From NCBI RefSeq assembly GCF_030369675.1, contig NZ_CP128477.1, positions 62,001-126,000 of the forward strand: 64,000 bases of DNA, in the 5' to 3' direction. Made by a program: the position numbers and the translations under genes. Below are positions 50,721-58,808 of the stretch, piece by piece; positions within the stretch are counted from its first letter, which is position 1, and each line of letters opens with the position of its first letter. Under the pieces are notes generated by a model. That model did no database searches and had not been told where the DNA came from. It was given only the letters and a program-made list of their open reading frames with translations. The DNA comes from Peteryoungia algae (lineage in GTDB: Bacteria; Pseudomonadota; Alphaproteobacteria; Rhizobiales; Rhizobiaceae).

Positions 50721-51452
50721 ATGGACTGTCAGGTTGTTTCGCGGGAGGAATGGCTCGAAGCCCGCAAGGCCCTGCTCGCGAAGGAGAAGGAACTCACCCG
50801 CCATCGCGATCGCGTCAACGCGGAGCGCCGCGCCTTGCCCTGGGTGCGTATCGACGAGGACTACCGCTTCCAGACGCCGAAGGGGGAGGTGCTGCTCGCC
50901 GATCTCTTCGAGGGGCGCAGCCAGTTGATGATCTATCACTTCATGTTCGGCCCCGACTGGGAGGCCGGCTGCCCCGGTTGCTCCTTCTTCGGCGACCATA
51001 TCGATGGCATGCTGCCGCACCTGAACAACCACGACGTCACCTTCGTCTGTGTCTCGCGCGCCCCGCTCGACAAGATCGAGGCCTACAAGCGCCGGATGAA
51101 CTGGATCTTTCCCTGGGTGTCCTCCTTCGGCAGTCAGTTCAACTACGATTTCCACGTCTCCTTCACGCCCGAGCAGCTCGCCTCGGACACGGTCAGGTAC
51201 AATTTTCGCGACACGCCGCGCGAGCAGGCGCATGATGAACTGCCCGGCCTCTCGGCCTTTTACAGGAACGAGAAGGGCGAGATCTTCCATACCTATTCGC
51301 AATATGCCCGTGGAGGCGAAGAGGCTCTCGGGACCTTGATGATCCTGGATCATGCACCGCTCGGTCGCAACGAGACCGGCACGCTGAGTTTCGTGAAGCG
51401 CAAGGACGAATATGCCGCAAAGCCGGTAGAAAAGGCCGGCTCCTGCCATTGA
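50721..51452 (+). CDS. DUF899 family thioredoxin-fold protein
   Basis: A 243-residue protein of the DUF899 family: WVRIDEDYRFQTPKGEVLLADLFEGRSQL opens the thioredoxin-like fold (in two pieces), YHFMFGPDWEAGCPGCSFF contains a C-P-G-C motif (near residues 80-83) and the C-terminal half has FHTYSQYARGGEEAL. The CxxC suggests a redox role. AGAGGAGG precedes the ATG. First of three same-strand genes with DUF1579 and VOC proteins. Confidence 0.9.
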   Translation: MDCQVVSREEWLEARKALLAKEKELTRHRDRVNAERRALPWVRIDEDYRFQTPKGEVLLADLFEGRSQLMIYHFMFGPDWEAGCPGCSFFGDHIDGMLPHLNNHDVTFVCVSRAPLDKIEAYKRRMNWIFPWVSSFGSQFNYDFHVSFTPEQLASDTVRYNFRDTPREQAHDELPGLSAFYRNEKGEIFHTYSQYARGGEEALGTLMILDHAPLGRNETGTLSFVKRKDEYAAKPVEKAGSCH

Positions 51453-51462
51453 GGGAGACTGC

Positions 51463-51954
51463 ATGATGGAATTCCCGAAGCCTACCGAACATCACCGTTT
51501 GCTCGAGCGCCTCGTTGGTGATTGGCTCTATGTCACCTCGACCGGCCACCCGGATTACGATCCCGATGATCCAGCCAAGTGCTGGACTGAAACCTTCCGC
51601 TCCGTCGGCGGCCTCTGGATGGTGGGCGAAGGTGAGGGCGGCATGCCGGATGGCAGTCGCGCCACGATGATCATCACCCTTGGCTACGACCCGCGGCTGG
51701 GTCACTATGTCGGCAGCTGGGTCGGGTCGATGATGGACAAGTTCTGGGTCTACAAGGGCTGGATCGAGGATGACGGCCAGACGCTCGTGCTCGAGGCGGA
51801 AGGCCCGAGCATGCAGGACCCCGAGCGCACCGAGCTTTATCGGGATGTCATCCACTTCATCGATGATGATACCAGAACCTTCTCCGGCAGCGTGCGTCAG
51901 CCGGACGGGACTTTCAAGACCTTCATGACCAGCCAGGCAAAACGCGCCGGCTGA
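51463..51954 (+). CDS. DUF1579 family protein
   Basis: A 163-residue cytosolic protein with the DUF1579 pattern: HHRLLERLVGDWLYVTSTGH, WMVGEGEGGMPDGSRATMI, LGYDPRLGHYVGSWVGSMMD and SGSVRQPDGTFKTFM. The fold is a lipocalin-like beta barrel in related proteins; ligand unknown. It starts 10 bases after the DUF899 gene, so it is in the same operon. Confidence 0.88.
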   Translation: MMEFPKPTEHHRLLERLVGDWLYVTSTGHPDYDPDDPAKCWTETFRSVGGLWMVGEGEGGMPDGSRATMIITLGYDPRLGHYVGSWVGSMMDKFWVYKGWIEDDGQTLVLEAEGPSMQDPERTELYRDVIHFIDDDTRTFSGSVRQPDGTFKTFMTSQAKRAG

Positions 51955-51984
51955 AGGCCGGCCACAAGGAGAGAGGGACTGCGC

Positions 51985-52761
51985 ATGCATGGCACATTCA
52001 TCTGGCACGAACTGATGACACCTGACCCCGCCGCGGCGAAAGCCTTCTATGGTCCGCTGCTCGGCTGGGAGCCGACCGACATGCCAATGGAAGGCTTCAC
52101 ATACACATCGTTTGCCCTCCCCGGATTTCCCTCTGGTGTCGCCGGCATGATGGCGTTGACCGAGGAAATGAAAGGGCAGGGCATCCCGCCCAACTGGACC
52201 GGCTATATCGCCGTCGATGACGTCGATAAAACGGCTGCGGACTATCAAAGGGAAGGTGGCGTGATCTGCCGTCCCCCGGAAGATATCCCCGGCGTCGGCC
52301 GCTTCGCCGTCGTTGCTGATCCGCAAGGTGCCGTCGTCTGCATCATGACCCCGATGATGGAAGACAGGAGCACCGGCACCTGGCCCACCCCCGGCAGCAC
52401 CGGCACCGTCGGCTGGAACGAGCTCATGGCTGGCGACTGGGAAAAGGTCTGGGACTTCTACGCCGCCCGATTCGGCTGGGAAAAAGACATGGCCGTCGAC
52501 ATGGATGCCATGGGCATCTACCAGACCTTCAAGCTCGGTGATCGCGGCATTGGCGGCATGATGACCAAGCGCCCCGAAATGCCCATGGCCTATTGGGGAT
52601 ACTATTTCATCGTGCCCGGGATCGATTCGGCGGTCGAGAAGGTCAAGTCGCTTGGCGGCAAGATCCTGATGGGTCCCCATCAGGTTCCCGGCGGCTCATG
52701 GATCGCCGCCTGTCAGGATCCGCAGGGCGCTTACTTCAACCTGACGTCAGCCACGAAATGA
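51985..52761 (+). CDS. VOC family protein (two glyoxalase-like domains)
   Basis: A 258-residue protein with two vicinal-oxygen-chelate units: residues 1-120 (FIWHELMTPDPAAAKAFYGP) and 135-255 (VGWNELMAGDWEKVWDFYAA). Both have the His/Glu-type metal strand pattern in weakened form. The family includes dioxygenases, fosfomycin and bleomycin resistance and glyoxalase proteins; function here is open. GGAGAGAGG precedes the ATG. Last gene of the MarR-controlled group, followed by a terminator. Confidence 0.88.
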   Translation: MHGTFIWHELMTPDPAAAKAFYGPLLGWEPTDMPMEGFTYTSFALPGFPSGVAGMMALTEEMKGQGIPPNWTGYIAVDDVDKTAADYQREGGVICRPPEDIPGVGRFAVVADPQGAVVCIMTPMMEDRSTGTWPTPGSTGTVGWNELMAGDWEKVWDFYAARFGWEKDMAVDMDAMGIYQTFKLGDRGIGGMMTKRPEMPMAYWGYYFIVPGIDSAVEKVKSLGGKILMGPHQVPGGSWIAACQDPQGAYFNLTSATK

Positions 52762-52765
52762 CGCG

Positions 52766-52801
52766 CAAAGGCCGGAGTGGCATATTGCCCTCCGGCCTTT
52801 G
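52766..52801. terminator. Bidirectional terminator
   Basis: CAAAGGCCGGAG (52766-52777) pairs with CTCCGGCCTTTG (52790-52801), a 12-bp perfect stem between convergent genes. The A/T ends supply short tails in both directions. Confidence 0.8.
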
Positions 52802-52836
52802 TCGAATTCTGCTGTAAGGGTCCGCATGCGCTGGCC

Positions 52837-53064
52837 TCAGCCGCGCTTCACGGCCTTTTTCACCGCGCGCTTTTTCGGTGCGGGCGCGTTTTCGGCCTCG
52901 ACGGCTTCGCGCTGCATGCGCAGCGCCTTCAACGCCTCGGTCTTGCGTTCGCGCGCAGTGGCTTCCGCTGCGATCAATGAACGCGCGACGCTGTCGGTGG
53001 TCGCGGCCTTGTCCTGCGGCGAAACCTTCTCAGGCTTGAAAAACGTATCTTTGGTAGCGTTCAT
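52837..53064 (-). CDS. Small basic lysine/alanine-rich protein
   Basis: A 75-residue protein: MNATKDTFFKPEKVSPQDKA, then a helical SVARSLIAAEATARERKTEA and a basic KKRAVKKAVKRG tail. The tail resembles histone H1-like or nucleic-acid-binding ends. Such proteins appear conserved in Rhizobiaceae in my memory, but I know no function. AGGAAGGACTCCGAG precedes the ATG. Near rpsU and a cold-shock gene. Confidence 0.75.
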   Translation of the reverse strand: MNATKDTFFKPEKVSPQDKAATTDSVARSLIAAEATARERKTEALKALRMQREAVEAENAPAPKKRAVKKAVKRG

Positions 53065-53156
53065 CTCGGAGTCCTTCCTGCAGCCTGGCTGCCTGTCTCG
53101 GCATGGGGGTGAGGTCCGGCGGCCCTGGCCCGAGGAAATGGTCCGATGACCGTGGC

Positions 53157-53178
53157 CGGTCACCGAAGCCGGTGACCG
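53157..53178 (-). other. Hairpin downstream of rpsU
   Basis: CGGTCACCG and CGGTGACCG form a 9-bp perfect stem with an AAGC loop; a smaller AAGGCC/GGCCTT palindrome lies next to it. Likely the 3' end of the rpsU transcript. Confidence 0.5.
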
Positions 53179-53246
53179 AGGAAAGGCCGGTGGCCTTCCT
53201 CCTGGTCGGACATCCGCGCGCCCGAGGGCGCACGGAGGGGGTCGGA

Positions 53247-53489
53247 TCAGCGTGCGCCGCGAACGGCAGCCTTCTTCGGAGCCGGAAGCAGGCCTTCGCG
53301 CTGCATCTTCTTGCGCGCCAGCTTGCGCTGGCGGCGAATGGCTTCAGCCTTTTCGCGCACGCGCTTTTCCGACGGCTTTTCGAAGGCGCTGCGAGCCTTC
53401 ATTTCGCGAAACAGGCCTTCGCGCTGCATCTTCTTCTTCAGCACGCGGAGCGCCTGGTCGACATTGTTGTCACGAACGAGAACTTGCAC
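53247..53489 (-). CDS. rpsU: 30S ribosomal protein S21
   Basis: An 80-residue basic protein: [40 protein letters not shown], then a basic tail. S21 helps start translation on the 30S subunit. The start is GTG at 53489 with GGAAAGGAAACGACC upstream. Alphaproteobacteria often carry more than one S21 gene; this one next to a cold-shock gene may be condition-specific (inference). Confidence 0.95.
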   Translation of the reverse strand: MQVLVRDNNVDQALRVLKKKMQREGLFREMKARSAFEKPSEKRVREKAEAIRRQRKLARKKMQREGLLPAPKKAAVRGAR

Positions 53490-53632
53490 GGTCGTTTCCT
53501 TTCCGGGCGTCGAGCCCGATTGATCTGGTGTTGCGAAAAAGGGGATACTGCAGGCTAACGCGCCACGCCCCGGCGAAGATCCCGAAAAATCGGGTTTGGC
53601 CCATCGCATACAGGAGTTGCGTCAGGCGAACA

Positions 53633-53663
53633 ATAAAAAAGGCCGGGCGAAACCCGACCTTTT
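53633..53663 (-). terminator. Intrinsic terminator of the cold-shock gene
   Basis: On the minus strand AAAAGGTCGGG pairs with the CCCGGCC segment across a TTTCG loop, followed by TTTTTT. Confidence 0.87.
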
Positions 53664-53720
53664 GTCGCCACTCAGCCCCGCTGCGGTACGTCCGTGGTCA
53701 GCGGGGCGAGCGACAAATCT

Positions 53721-53930
53721 TTAAGCGGCGCGCAGGTTGTCGGCCGAGCTCTTGCCCGAACGCTTGTCCTGAACGATGTCGTAGCCGATCTTCTGGCCTT
53801 CGACGAGATCGCGCATGCCGGCGCGCTGAACGGCAGAGATGTGGACAAACACGTCGGCAGAGCCTTCATCCGGCTGAATGAAGCCAAAACCCTTGGTGCT
53901 GTTGAACCACTTTACGGTACCTGTGTTCAT
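53721..53930 (-). CDS. cspA: Cold-shock domain protein (CspA family)
   Basis: A 69-residue OB-fold protein with RNP1 (KGFGFIQPD) and RNP2 (VFVHISAV), starting [17 protein letters not shown]. It binds single-stranded RNA or DNA and acts as an RNA chaperone. Its ribosome binding site lies inside a hairpin loop directly upstream. Bacteria usually carry several Csp paralogues; whether this one is cold-induced is not visible. Confidence 0.96.
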   Translation of the reverse strand: MNTGTVKWFNSTKGFGFIQPDEGSADVFVHISAVQRAGMRDLVEGQKIGYDIVQDKRSGKSSADNLRAA

Positions 53931-53951
53931 AACGATTTCCTTTCAATCGTT
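53931..53951 (-). promoter_or_regulatory. Hairpin presenting the cspA ribosome binding site in its loop
   Basis: On the minus strand AACGATT-GAAAGGA-AATCGTT forms a 7-bp perfect stem whose 7-base loop is the Shine-Dalgarno sequence, and the ATG follows the stem at once. The helix is AT-rich and could melt or form with temperature. Confidence 0.7.
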
Positions 53952-54376
53952 GGGCGTGCCGCCGAGACATTCGACGGCTGGTATATCGACGTTGAAGGAA
54001 ATCTGGCGTGCGCCGGGGCGCGTAGACAAAGTCGCTCGCAATCTTCGATGGCGGCAATATAGTGGGTGCGAGCCTCGCTGACAAGCAAAAATGGCCATTT
54101 GCGCCGGGGCTGTGGCAATTGCGACTGTATGGAGCCCCAAGTGCCCGACAAATCGGGATTCTGGCAAAGGGCGCTGTCAGCGTCGGCAAGGCGCCTTATC
54201 CGCACTCCTGCGCGAAAATCCTGAAACCCGGCTGCGGATCAGCCACGGGCGGGTCCACACAAAAACAGTACGACGATTCTCTCAGCGACCTTGCTGGGAG
54301 TTGCATCATCCGGTCACCCTTGCCGTCAGGGCAGACTGTCGGCGCAACGGATCTCTCTCATCAACGGGCATGTCCG
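53952..54376. other. Intergenic region between divergent cspA and secreted-protein genes
   Basis: Probably contains a long cspA leader, as cold-shock genes often have. The plus-strand frame is open across much of it but lacks a start with a ribosome binding site. No clear operator found. Confidence 0.45.
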
Positions 54377-54869
54377 ATGAACACGGTTCTCGCCGCAACG
54401 GCCATTCTCCTGATCTCCGCCACGGCACCGCTTGCCGGCAGCTTCACCTTTCCGGCCGGTCAACCCGCCGCGACAGTGGAGATTCCGGATGACTGGCAGC
54501 CGACCGTGACCGACGACGGGATCGAGGGCAATTCGCCCGACGCCGGCACCTATATCTCCTTCGACATCGCAGGCAATGAGGACATGGAACAGGTCATGAC
54601 CGATGTCTTCGCCTTCCTGGAGGAGAATGGGGTGACGGCGGATCCGGGCGCCCAGAAGGAAACCGAGGATGAACTGGACGGCATGCCCTTCCAGACCATC
54701 GAATGGAAAGGCATGGACAAGGACGGTCCCGTTTCGATCGGCGTCGGCATCGTCGCGCTCTCGGCAGACGGGGATCGCCATCATCTCCTACTGGGCCTCG
54801 ACCGAGACCGAGGAGGAGAACCTGCTTGAAGTCGGCAAGATCCTCGCCACGCTCAAGCCGGCAAAATAA
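54377..54869 (+). pseudogene. Small exported protein gene with a frameshift near its 3' end
   Basis: The ATG at 54377 opens a signal peptide (MNTVLAATAILLISATAPLA) and a mature domain (FTFPAGQPAATVEIPDDWQP, GTYISFDIAGNEDM). After SADGD the frame reads into an unlikely end (HHLLLGLDRDRGGEPA, stop at 54829). Removing one G from the GGGG run at 54770-54773 restores a natural continuation, IAIISYWASTETEEENLLEV, ending LKPAK at 54869. So either a real frameshift or a sequencing error in the G run. Function unknown. Confidence 0.75.
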
Positions 54870-55206
54870 GGTCGGCCGACACCGATCGCGATGTGACGGA
54901 AAACTGCGCCCCGTGCCGGACCGGGCCGGGGCGGATCGTGACGGGCTCTGGGCCGGGTTGCGGCCCGGCGAAATGCCGCAGTCGGTTTCGTTTCCGAGTT
55001 CCATAGCGACAAGCCGGCGGCGATCTGCTAGGAGAGCGCACCCGTTCCTGGAGTGACGGGCGATCTCTAAGCCACGAAAGCCAGCCGACCATGACCATTG
55101 CTGCGGGCCTCTCCTTCGGATGCCCCGTGTCGCGCGCCCCGATTTTGGGCGCATCCAGCCCCTCCGCCGCCTTTCCCGATCATGCAAACCTTTCGGAGGC
55201 CGGCCT
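54870..55206. other. Intergenic region before the desaturase gene
   Basis: GC-rich, 337 bases. It holds a GCCGGG/CCCGGC hairpin with a TTGCGG loop near 54950-54970, without a T-tract. The plus frame is open from 55120, but the desaturase start is better placed at the GTG at 55207. I see no other gene. Confidence 0.45.
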
Positions 55207-56256
55207 GTGAGCGCTGCATTCGATTACCGCGAAGATCAGACCCCCAAGGACGAGACGCCCGATGCCAAGGCCTGGCTGAAGATCGTCAATGCCTATCGCA
55301 AGCCGAACCTGACGCGTTCGAGCGTCGAGCTCGCCGTCACCCTCGTTCCTTTCCTGGCTCTCTGGGCCGGTGCCTGGGCGAGCTTCCAGTTTGCCTTCTG
55401 GCCGGGTCTCGTCCTGGTCGTTCCGGCCGCCGCATTCCTGCTGCGCCTTTTCATCATCCAGCATGACTGCGGCCACGGCGCCTTCTTCGCCCGCCGCTCG
55501 GTCGACGACTGGACCGGCCGTCTGCTGGGTGTGCTGACCTATACGCCGTACGACTACTGGCGCCGCGCGCATGCCGAACACCATGCGACCGCCGGCAATC
55601 TCGATGAACGCGGCGTCGGTGACATCACCACGCTGACCGTTGCCGAATACCGCGCGCTCTCGCCGCTCGGCCGCCTCGGCTATCGCCTCTACCGCAATCC
55701 GATCGTCCTCTTCGGCATCGGTCCGATCTGGGTTTTCCTGCTCAAGCAGCGTCTGCCTTTCGGCATGATGAAGGATGGCGCTCTGCCTTGGGTTTCGACC
55801 ATGGCCACCAATGCCGGCATGGTCGCAATGGCCGCGCTGATGATCTGGATCGCTGGCCTCGATACCTTCCTCGTCGTGCATCTGCCGATCGTGCTGCTCG
55901 CCGGCGCACTCGGCATCTGGCTCTTCTATGTCCAGCACCAGTTTGAAGACACCCACTGGTCGAACTCGCCGGAATGGCAGTTCCAGCATGCGGCCCTTCA
56001 CGGCGCCTCGCATTACGACCTGCCCTGGGGCCTGCGCTGGCTGACCGGCCATATCGGCGTGCACCATGTGCATCACCTGTCGAGCAAGATCCCCTTCTAC
56101 CGTCTGCCCGAAGTCCTGCGCGACCATCCGGAGCTGAAGACCATCAGCCGCATCACGCTGAAGGAAAGCTTCGCCTGCGTGAAACTCGTTCTCTGGGACG
56201 AGGCCTGTGGCCGGCTGGTATCGTTTCGGGAAGCGCGACGGATGGCGGTGGCCTGA
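55207..56256 (+). CDS. Membrane fatty acid desaturase
   Basis: A 349-residue integral membrane di-iron desaturase. Three histidine boxes are intact: HDCGH (about residue 86), HAEHH (about 122) and HHVHH (about 286). Four or more hydrophobic helices lie between them. It most resembles omega-6/delta-12-type desaturases, introducing a double bond into membrane lipid acyl chains. Start GTG with GGAGG 7 bases upstream. A terminator follows. Confidence 0.92.
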   Translation: MSAAFDYREDQTPKDETPDAKAWLKIVNAYRKPNLTRSSVELAVTLVPFLALWAGAWASFQFAFWPGLVLVVPAAAFLLRLFIIQHDCGHGAFFARRSVDDWTGRLLGVLTYTPYDYWRRAHAEHHATAGNLDERGVGDITTLTVAEYRALSPLGRLGYRLYRNPIVLFGIGPIWVFLLKQRLPFGMMKDGALPWVSTMATNAGMVAMAALMIWIAGLDTFLVVHLPIVLLAGALGIWLFYVQHQFEDTHWSNSPEWQFQHAALHGASHYDLPWGLRWLTGHIGVHHVHHLSSKIPFYRLPEVLRDHPELKTISRITLKESFACVKLVLWDEACGRLVSFREARRMAVA

Positions 56257-56289
56257 GGCCGCGCCTCTCCTTGCGGTCCACGATCAGTT

Positions 56290-56327
56290 GATGCCCGTCG
56301 CTCCGCAAGCGGCGGGCGTCTTGTTTT
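56290..56327 (+). terminator. Intrinsic terminator after the desaturase gene
   Basis: GATGCCCGTCGC pairs (with G-T wobbles) with GCGGCGGGCGTC, followed by TTGTTTT. Confidence 0.75.
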
Positions 56328-56347
56328 GTGGGGGCAGCGCCGCCGAA

Positions 56348-57040
56348 TCAGCTCTTCGCACCCGTCTCCCACCCGGCGACCCAGAGCTTGCGCAGCCGGT
56401 CCCCTTCACGGCGGAAGTGGTTCCCCGTCGCCCGACAGGCGCTGATCCGGTCGGCACGGAAATTGCGGAGCGCGCCGCGCAACTCGCACCAGCCGACGAT
56501 GACTTCAGCCTCGGCATAATGGATCACTGCGATCGGCCGGATGCGCCGCGTCGTCGCCTGTCGCTGTTCGTTGGTATAGTCGATCTCCAGCTTTTCCTCA
56601 TCGCGGATGGCACGGCGGATCATCGAGAAATCAATCGCATCGGGCGCCTCGGCCACCCGTCCCCAGGCATAGAGCGAGCGCGACACGATCGCCTCCTTGA
56701 GCGGCCCGGGAACCGCCGCCGCGATCTTGTCGAGCACCCGGACTGACGCTTCGCGCAGTTCCTTGTCCGCCGTGCGTCGGGTCAAGGCCATGCCGAGCAC
56801 GATCGCCTCGGTCTCTTCTGCGGTAAACATCAGCGGCGGCAGGTGGAAACCGGGCCTCAGAATGTAACCGACGCCGCGTTCACCCTCGATCGGAACGCGC
56901 ATCGCCTGGAGTGCCGCGATGTCGCGGTAGATCGACCGCTGCGTCACCTCCAGCTTTTCTGCGATCTGTTGCGCCGTTATCGGGTGGGCAGCAAGCCTCA
57001 AGGTCTGGATGATCTCGAACAGCCGGGACGCCTTGCGCAT
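56348..57040 (-). CDS. WYL-domain transcriptional regulator (YafY type)
   Basis: A 230-residue regulator with an N-terminal helix-turn-helix (ASRLFEIIQTLRLAAHPITA, AEKLEVTQRSIYRDIAAL) and a C-terminal WYL region (EEKLEIDYTNEQRQATTRRI, ending AGWETGAKS). WYL proteins often sense nucleic acids or nucleotides. It diverges from the LysE-type exporter gene with a 122-base gap, which it likely controls. Confidence 0.9.
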   Translation of the reverse strand: MRKASRLFEIIQTLRLAAHPITAQQIAEKLEVTQRSIYRDIAALQAMRVPIEGERGVGYILRPGFHLPPLMFTAEETEAIVLGMALTRRTADKELREASVRVLDKIAAAVPGPLKEAIVSRSLYAWGRVAEAPDAIDFSMIRRAIRDEEKLEIDYTNEQRQATTRRIRPIAVIHYAEAEVIVGWCELRGALRNFRADRISACRATGNHFRREGDRLRKLWVAGWETGAKS

Positions 57041-57162
57041 GGGTCAGACCTCAACTCAACTGACACAGCTTTGTCAGTAGCCTTTGTCTAAAGCATCCCC
57101 AACACATTGAAAACAAGCGGTTCCGACCGGGCTGTCTGCGCAACTGAGGAGATCCTACTGAC

Positions 57163-57798
57163 ATGACCTATGCCGAAAACCTCTGGCTCTTCTCCCTCTT
57201 GCTCGCCGGCATCATCGTCGTCCCCGGCATGGACATGATCTTCGTCATCGCCAATGGACTGACGGGTGGTCGTCGCGCAGGCATTGCCGCGACGTCGGGC
57301 ATCATGCTCGGCGGCGCCTTCCACACGCTCTTCGGCACGATCGCCGTTGCGGCGCTCTCGACGTTCGTGCCCCAGCTTGCCGGCCCCATGCTGGTGGCGG
57401 GCTCCGCCTACATGATCTGGATCGGCTACACGCTGGCGAAAAGCGCCATCGTCATCGACGGCATCGAGGCGTCGAGGCTGTACCGAACGGCGCGCATCTT
57501 CACCCAGGGCCTCATCACCTGCCTGCTCAATCCGAAAGCCTGGCTCTTCATTCTCGCCGTCTATCCGCAATTCATGCGCCCCGAATACGGCGCCTTCTGG
57601 CGCCAGGCGCTCGTCATGGGTGCGCTCACCCTGCTCTTGCAGGCGCTGGTCTATGGCGGGCTCGCCTTTGCTGCGGCGAGGGGCCGGGAGGCGCTGGTCT
57701 CGAAGCCCGCGATCACCATCTGGATTGGCCGCGCCGCCGGCTGGCTGCTGATGGCAGTGGCGGTGCTGGTGTTGATCGAGGGGTGGCGCAGCTGGTGA
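57163..57798 (+). CDS. LysE/RhtB family exporter
   Basis: A 211-residue inner-membrane exporter with six hydrophobic helices. PGMDMIFVIANGLTGGRRAG near residues 23-42 is the LysE/RhtB hallmark; GLITCLLNPKAWLFILAVYPQF is the second conserved block. Such proteins export amino acids or homoserine lactones. GAGGAG precedes the ATG. Probably under the divergent WYL regulator. Confidence 0.92.
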   Translation: MTYAENLWLFSLLLAGIIVVPGMDMIFVIANGLTGGRRAGIAATSGIMLGGAFHTLFGTIAVAALSTFVPQLAGPMLVAGSAYMIWIGYTLAKSAIVIDGIEASRLYRTARIFTQGLITCLLNPKAWLFILAVYPQFMRPEYGAFWRQALVMGALTLLLQALVYGGLAFAAARGREALVSKPAITIWIGRAAGWLLMAVAVLVLIEGWRSW

Positions 57799-57821
57799 GA
57801 TGAGGTGGAAAGGGGCGGGGC

Positions 57822-58133
57822 CTAAAGCCCCACGGCCTTCCGCAAAGCCTCGTTCATCCGTGACTGCCACCCGTCGCCACTCGCCTTGAACCGGTCGATG
57901 ACCTCCTGGTCGAGCCGGATGCTGATCGCCTTTTTCGGCGTCTCGGCCTTGGGGCGCCCCAGCTTGCGGTCGATCGAGGCGGCAAGATCGGGAAAGACCT
58001 CGCGGAAGGGGCGGAGTTCTTTCAGTTCCTCGTCGGTCAGTTCCGGATTGTCCGGATCCGACGCAATCATTGCCTGGATCTCGGCCTCTTCCGCATCTGT
58101 CAGCGGACGGGCCGAGGAGAATTTGTTCTTCAT
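57822..58133 (-). CDS. brnA: BrnA family antitoxin
   Basis: A 103-residue antitoxin: flexible N-terminus (ARPLTDAEEAEIQAMIASDP) and a C-terminal ribbon-helix-helix-type end (KKAISIRLDQEVIDRFKASG, DGWQSRMNEALRKAVGL). BrnA neutralises the ribonuclease BrnT and represses the operon. Its ATG overlaps the 3' end of the brnT frame (ATGA), the normal brnTA arrangement, but the toxin frame is interrupted. Confidence 0.92.
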   Translation of the reverse strand: MKNKFSSARPLTDAEEAEIQAMIASDPDNPELTDEELKELRPFREVFPDLAASIDRKLGRPKAETPKKAISIRLDQEVIDRFKASGDGWQSRMNEALRKAVGL

Positions 58134-58378
58134 GGCTCGCTCCTTTCCTTCCGGCTGGCTGGTCGCATGGAGATGATCGAGATCGCTTCATGTCCTATCG
58201 GCAGAAAGACGACCGCGATGATGATCCGGCCCTGAAGCTCACCGATTGCGATCGCCCGACCGGTCTTTGCCGTCCGGATCTATGCGTTCAGAAAGAACGA
58301 CATGTCGAGATCCGCGAAGTCCAGCCGGTGCTTCGCCAGATTCTGCTGCCGCTTCGGTTCATCCCAGACGATCGCCAT
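58130..58378 (-). pseudogene. brnT: BrnT family toxin with an in-frame amber codon
   Basis: From ATG 58378 the frame reads MAIVWDEPKRQQNLAKHRLD, FADLDMSFFLNA, then TAG (58282-58280), then IRTAKTGRAIAIGELQGR and ISIISMRPASRKERSEP, ending TGA at 58130. Both halves match BrnT, including the SMRPAS-RKER end that carries catalytic residues. One amber codon splits the toxin in two, so a functional toxin is unlikely unless the stop is suppressed. The antitoxin is intact. Confidence 0.85.
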
Positions 58379-58437
58379 ATTTTATGTATATACGGAAATT
58401 CCGCAAGCCGGCATCCTGCGTTTTTAGGGGAATCCGC

Positions 58438-58758
58438 TCAGCCCCTTGCTGGCAACAGGATCACCGCCGCCCCGGCGAGGCAGATCGCAGCGCCGGTCAG
58501 ATCGAATCGATCAGGCCGCTGTCCTTCAATCACCCAGAGCCAGCTCAACGACGCCGCGATATAGACCCCGCCATAGGCAGCATAGGCCCGACCCGCCGCA
58601 TCCGATGGCACCAGCGTCAAAAGCCAGGCAAAGAGGGCGAGCGAGGCAAGCCCCGGCACGAGCCAGAGGGGCGAGCGGTCGAGCTTGAGCCAGGCCCAGA
58701 AGGCAAAACATCCGGCAATTTCGGCAAGTGCGGCAAGGGAATAGATCAGCAGGGTCAT
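58438..58758 (-). CDS. YnfA family membrane protein
   Basis: A 106-residue protein with four hydrophobic helices. [20 protein letters not shown] and [20 protein letters not shown] are hallmarks of YnfA (UPF0060), which is SMR-transporter-like. Function is not settled. It stands alone. Confidence 0.93.
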   Translation of the reverse strand: MTLLIYSLAALAEIAGCFAFWAWLKLDRSPLWLVPGLASLALFAWLLTLVPSDAAGRAYAAYGGVYIAASLSWLWVIEGQRPDRFDLTGAAICLAGAAVILLPARG

Positions 58759-58808
58759 GGCGCCGATCTTCTCATGTCACGCAGGGCGGCGAAAGGGCGG
58801 GGACGTCG

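Noticed and set aside
57088..58191. 367-codon minus-strand frame spanning the exporter and brnA
   Set aside because: Shadow of the LysE-type exporter gene and of brnTA in another frame.
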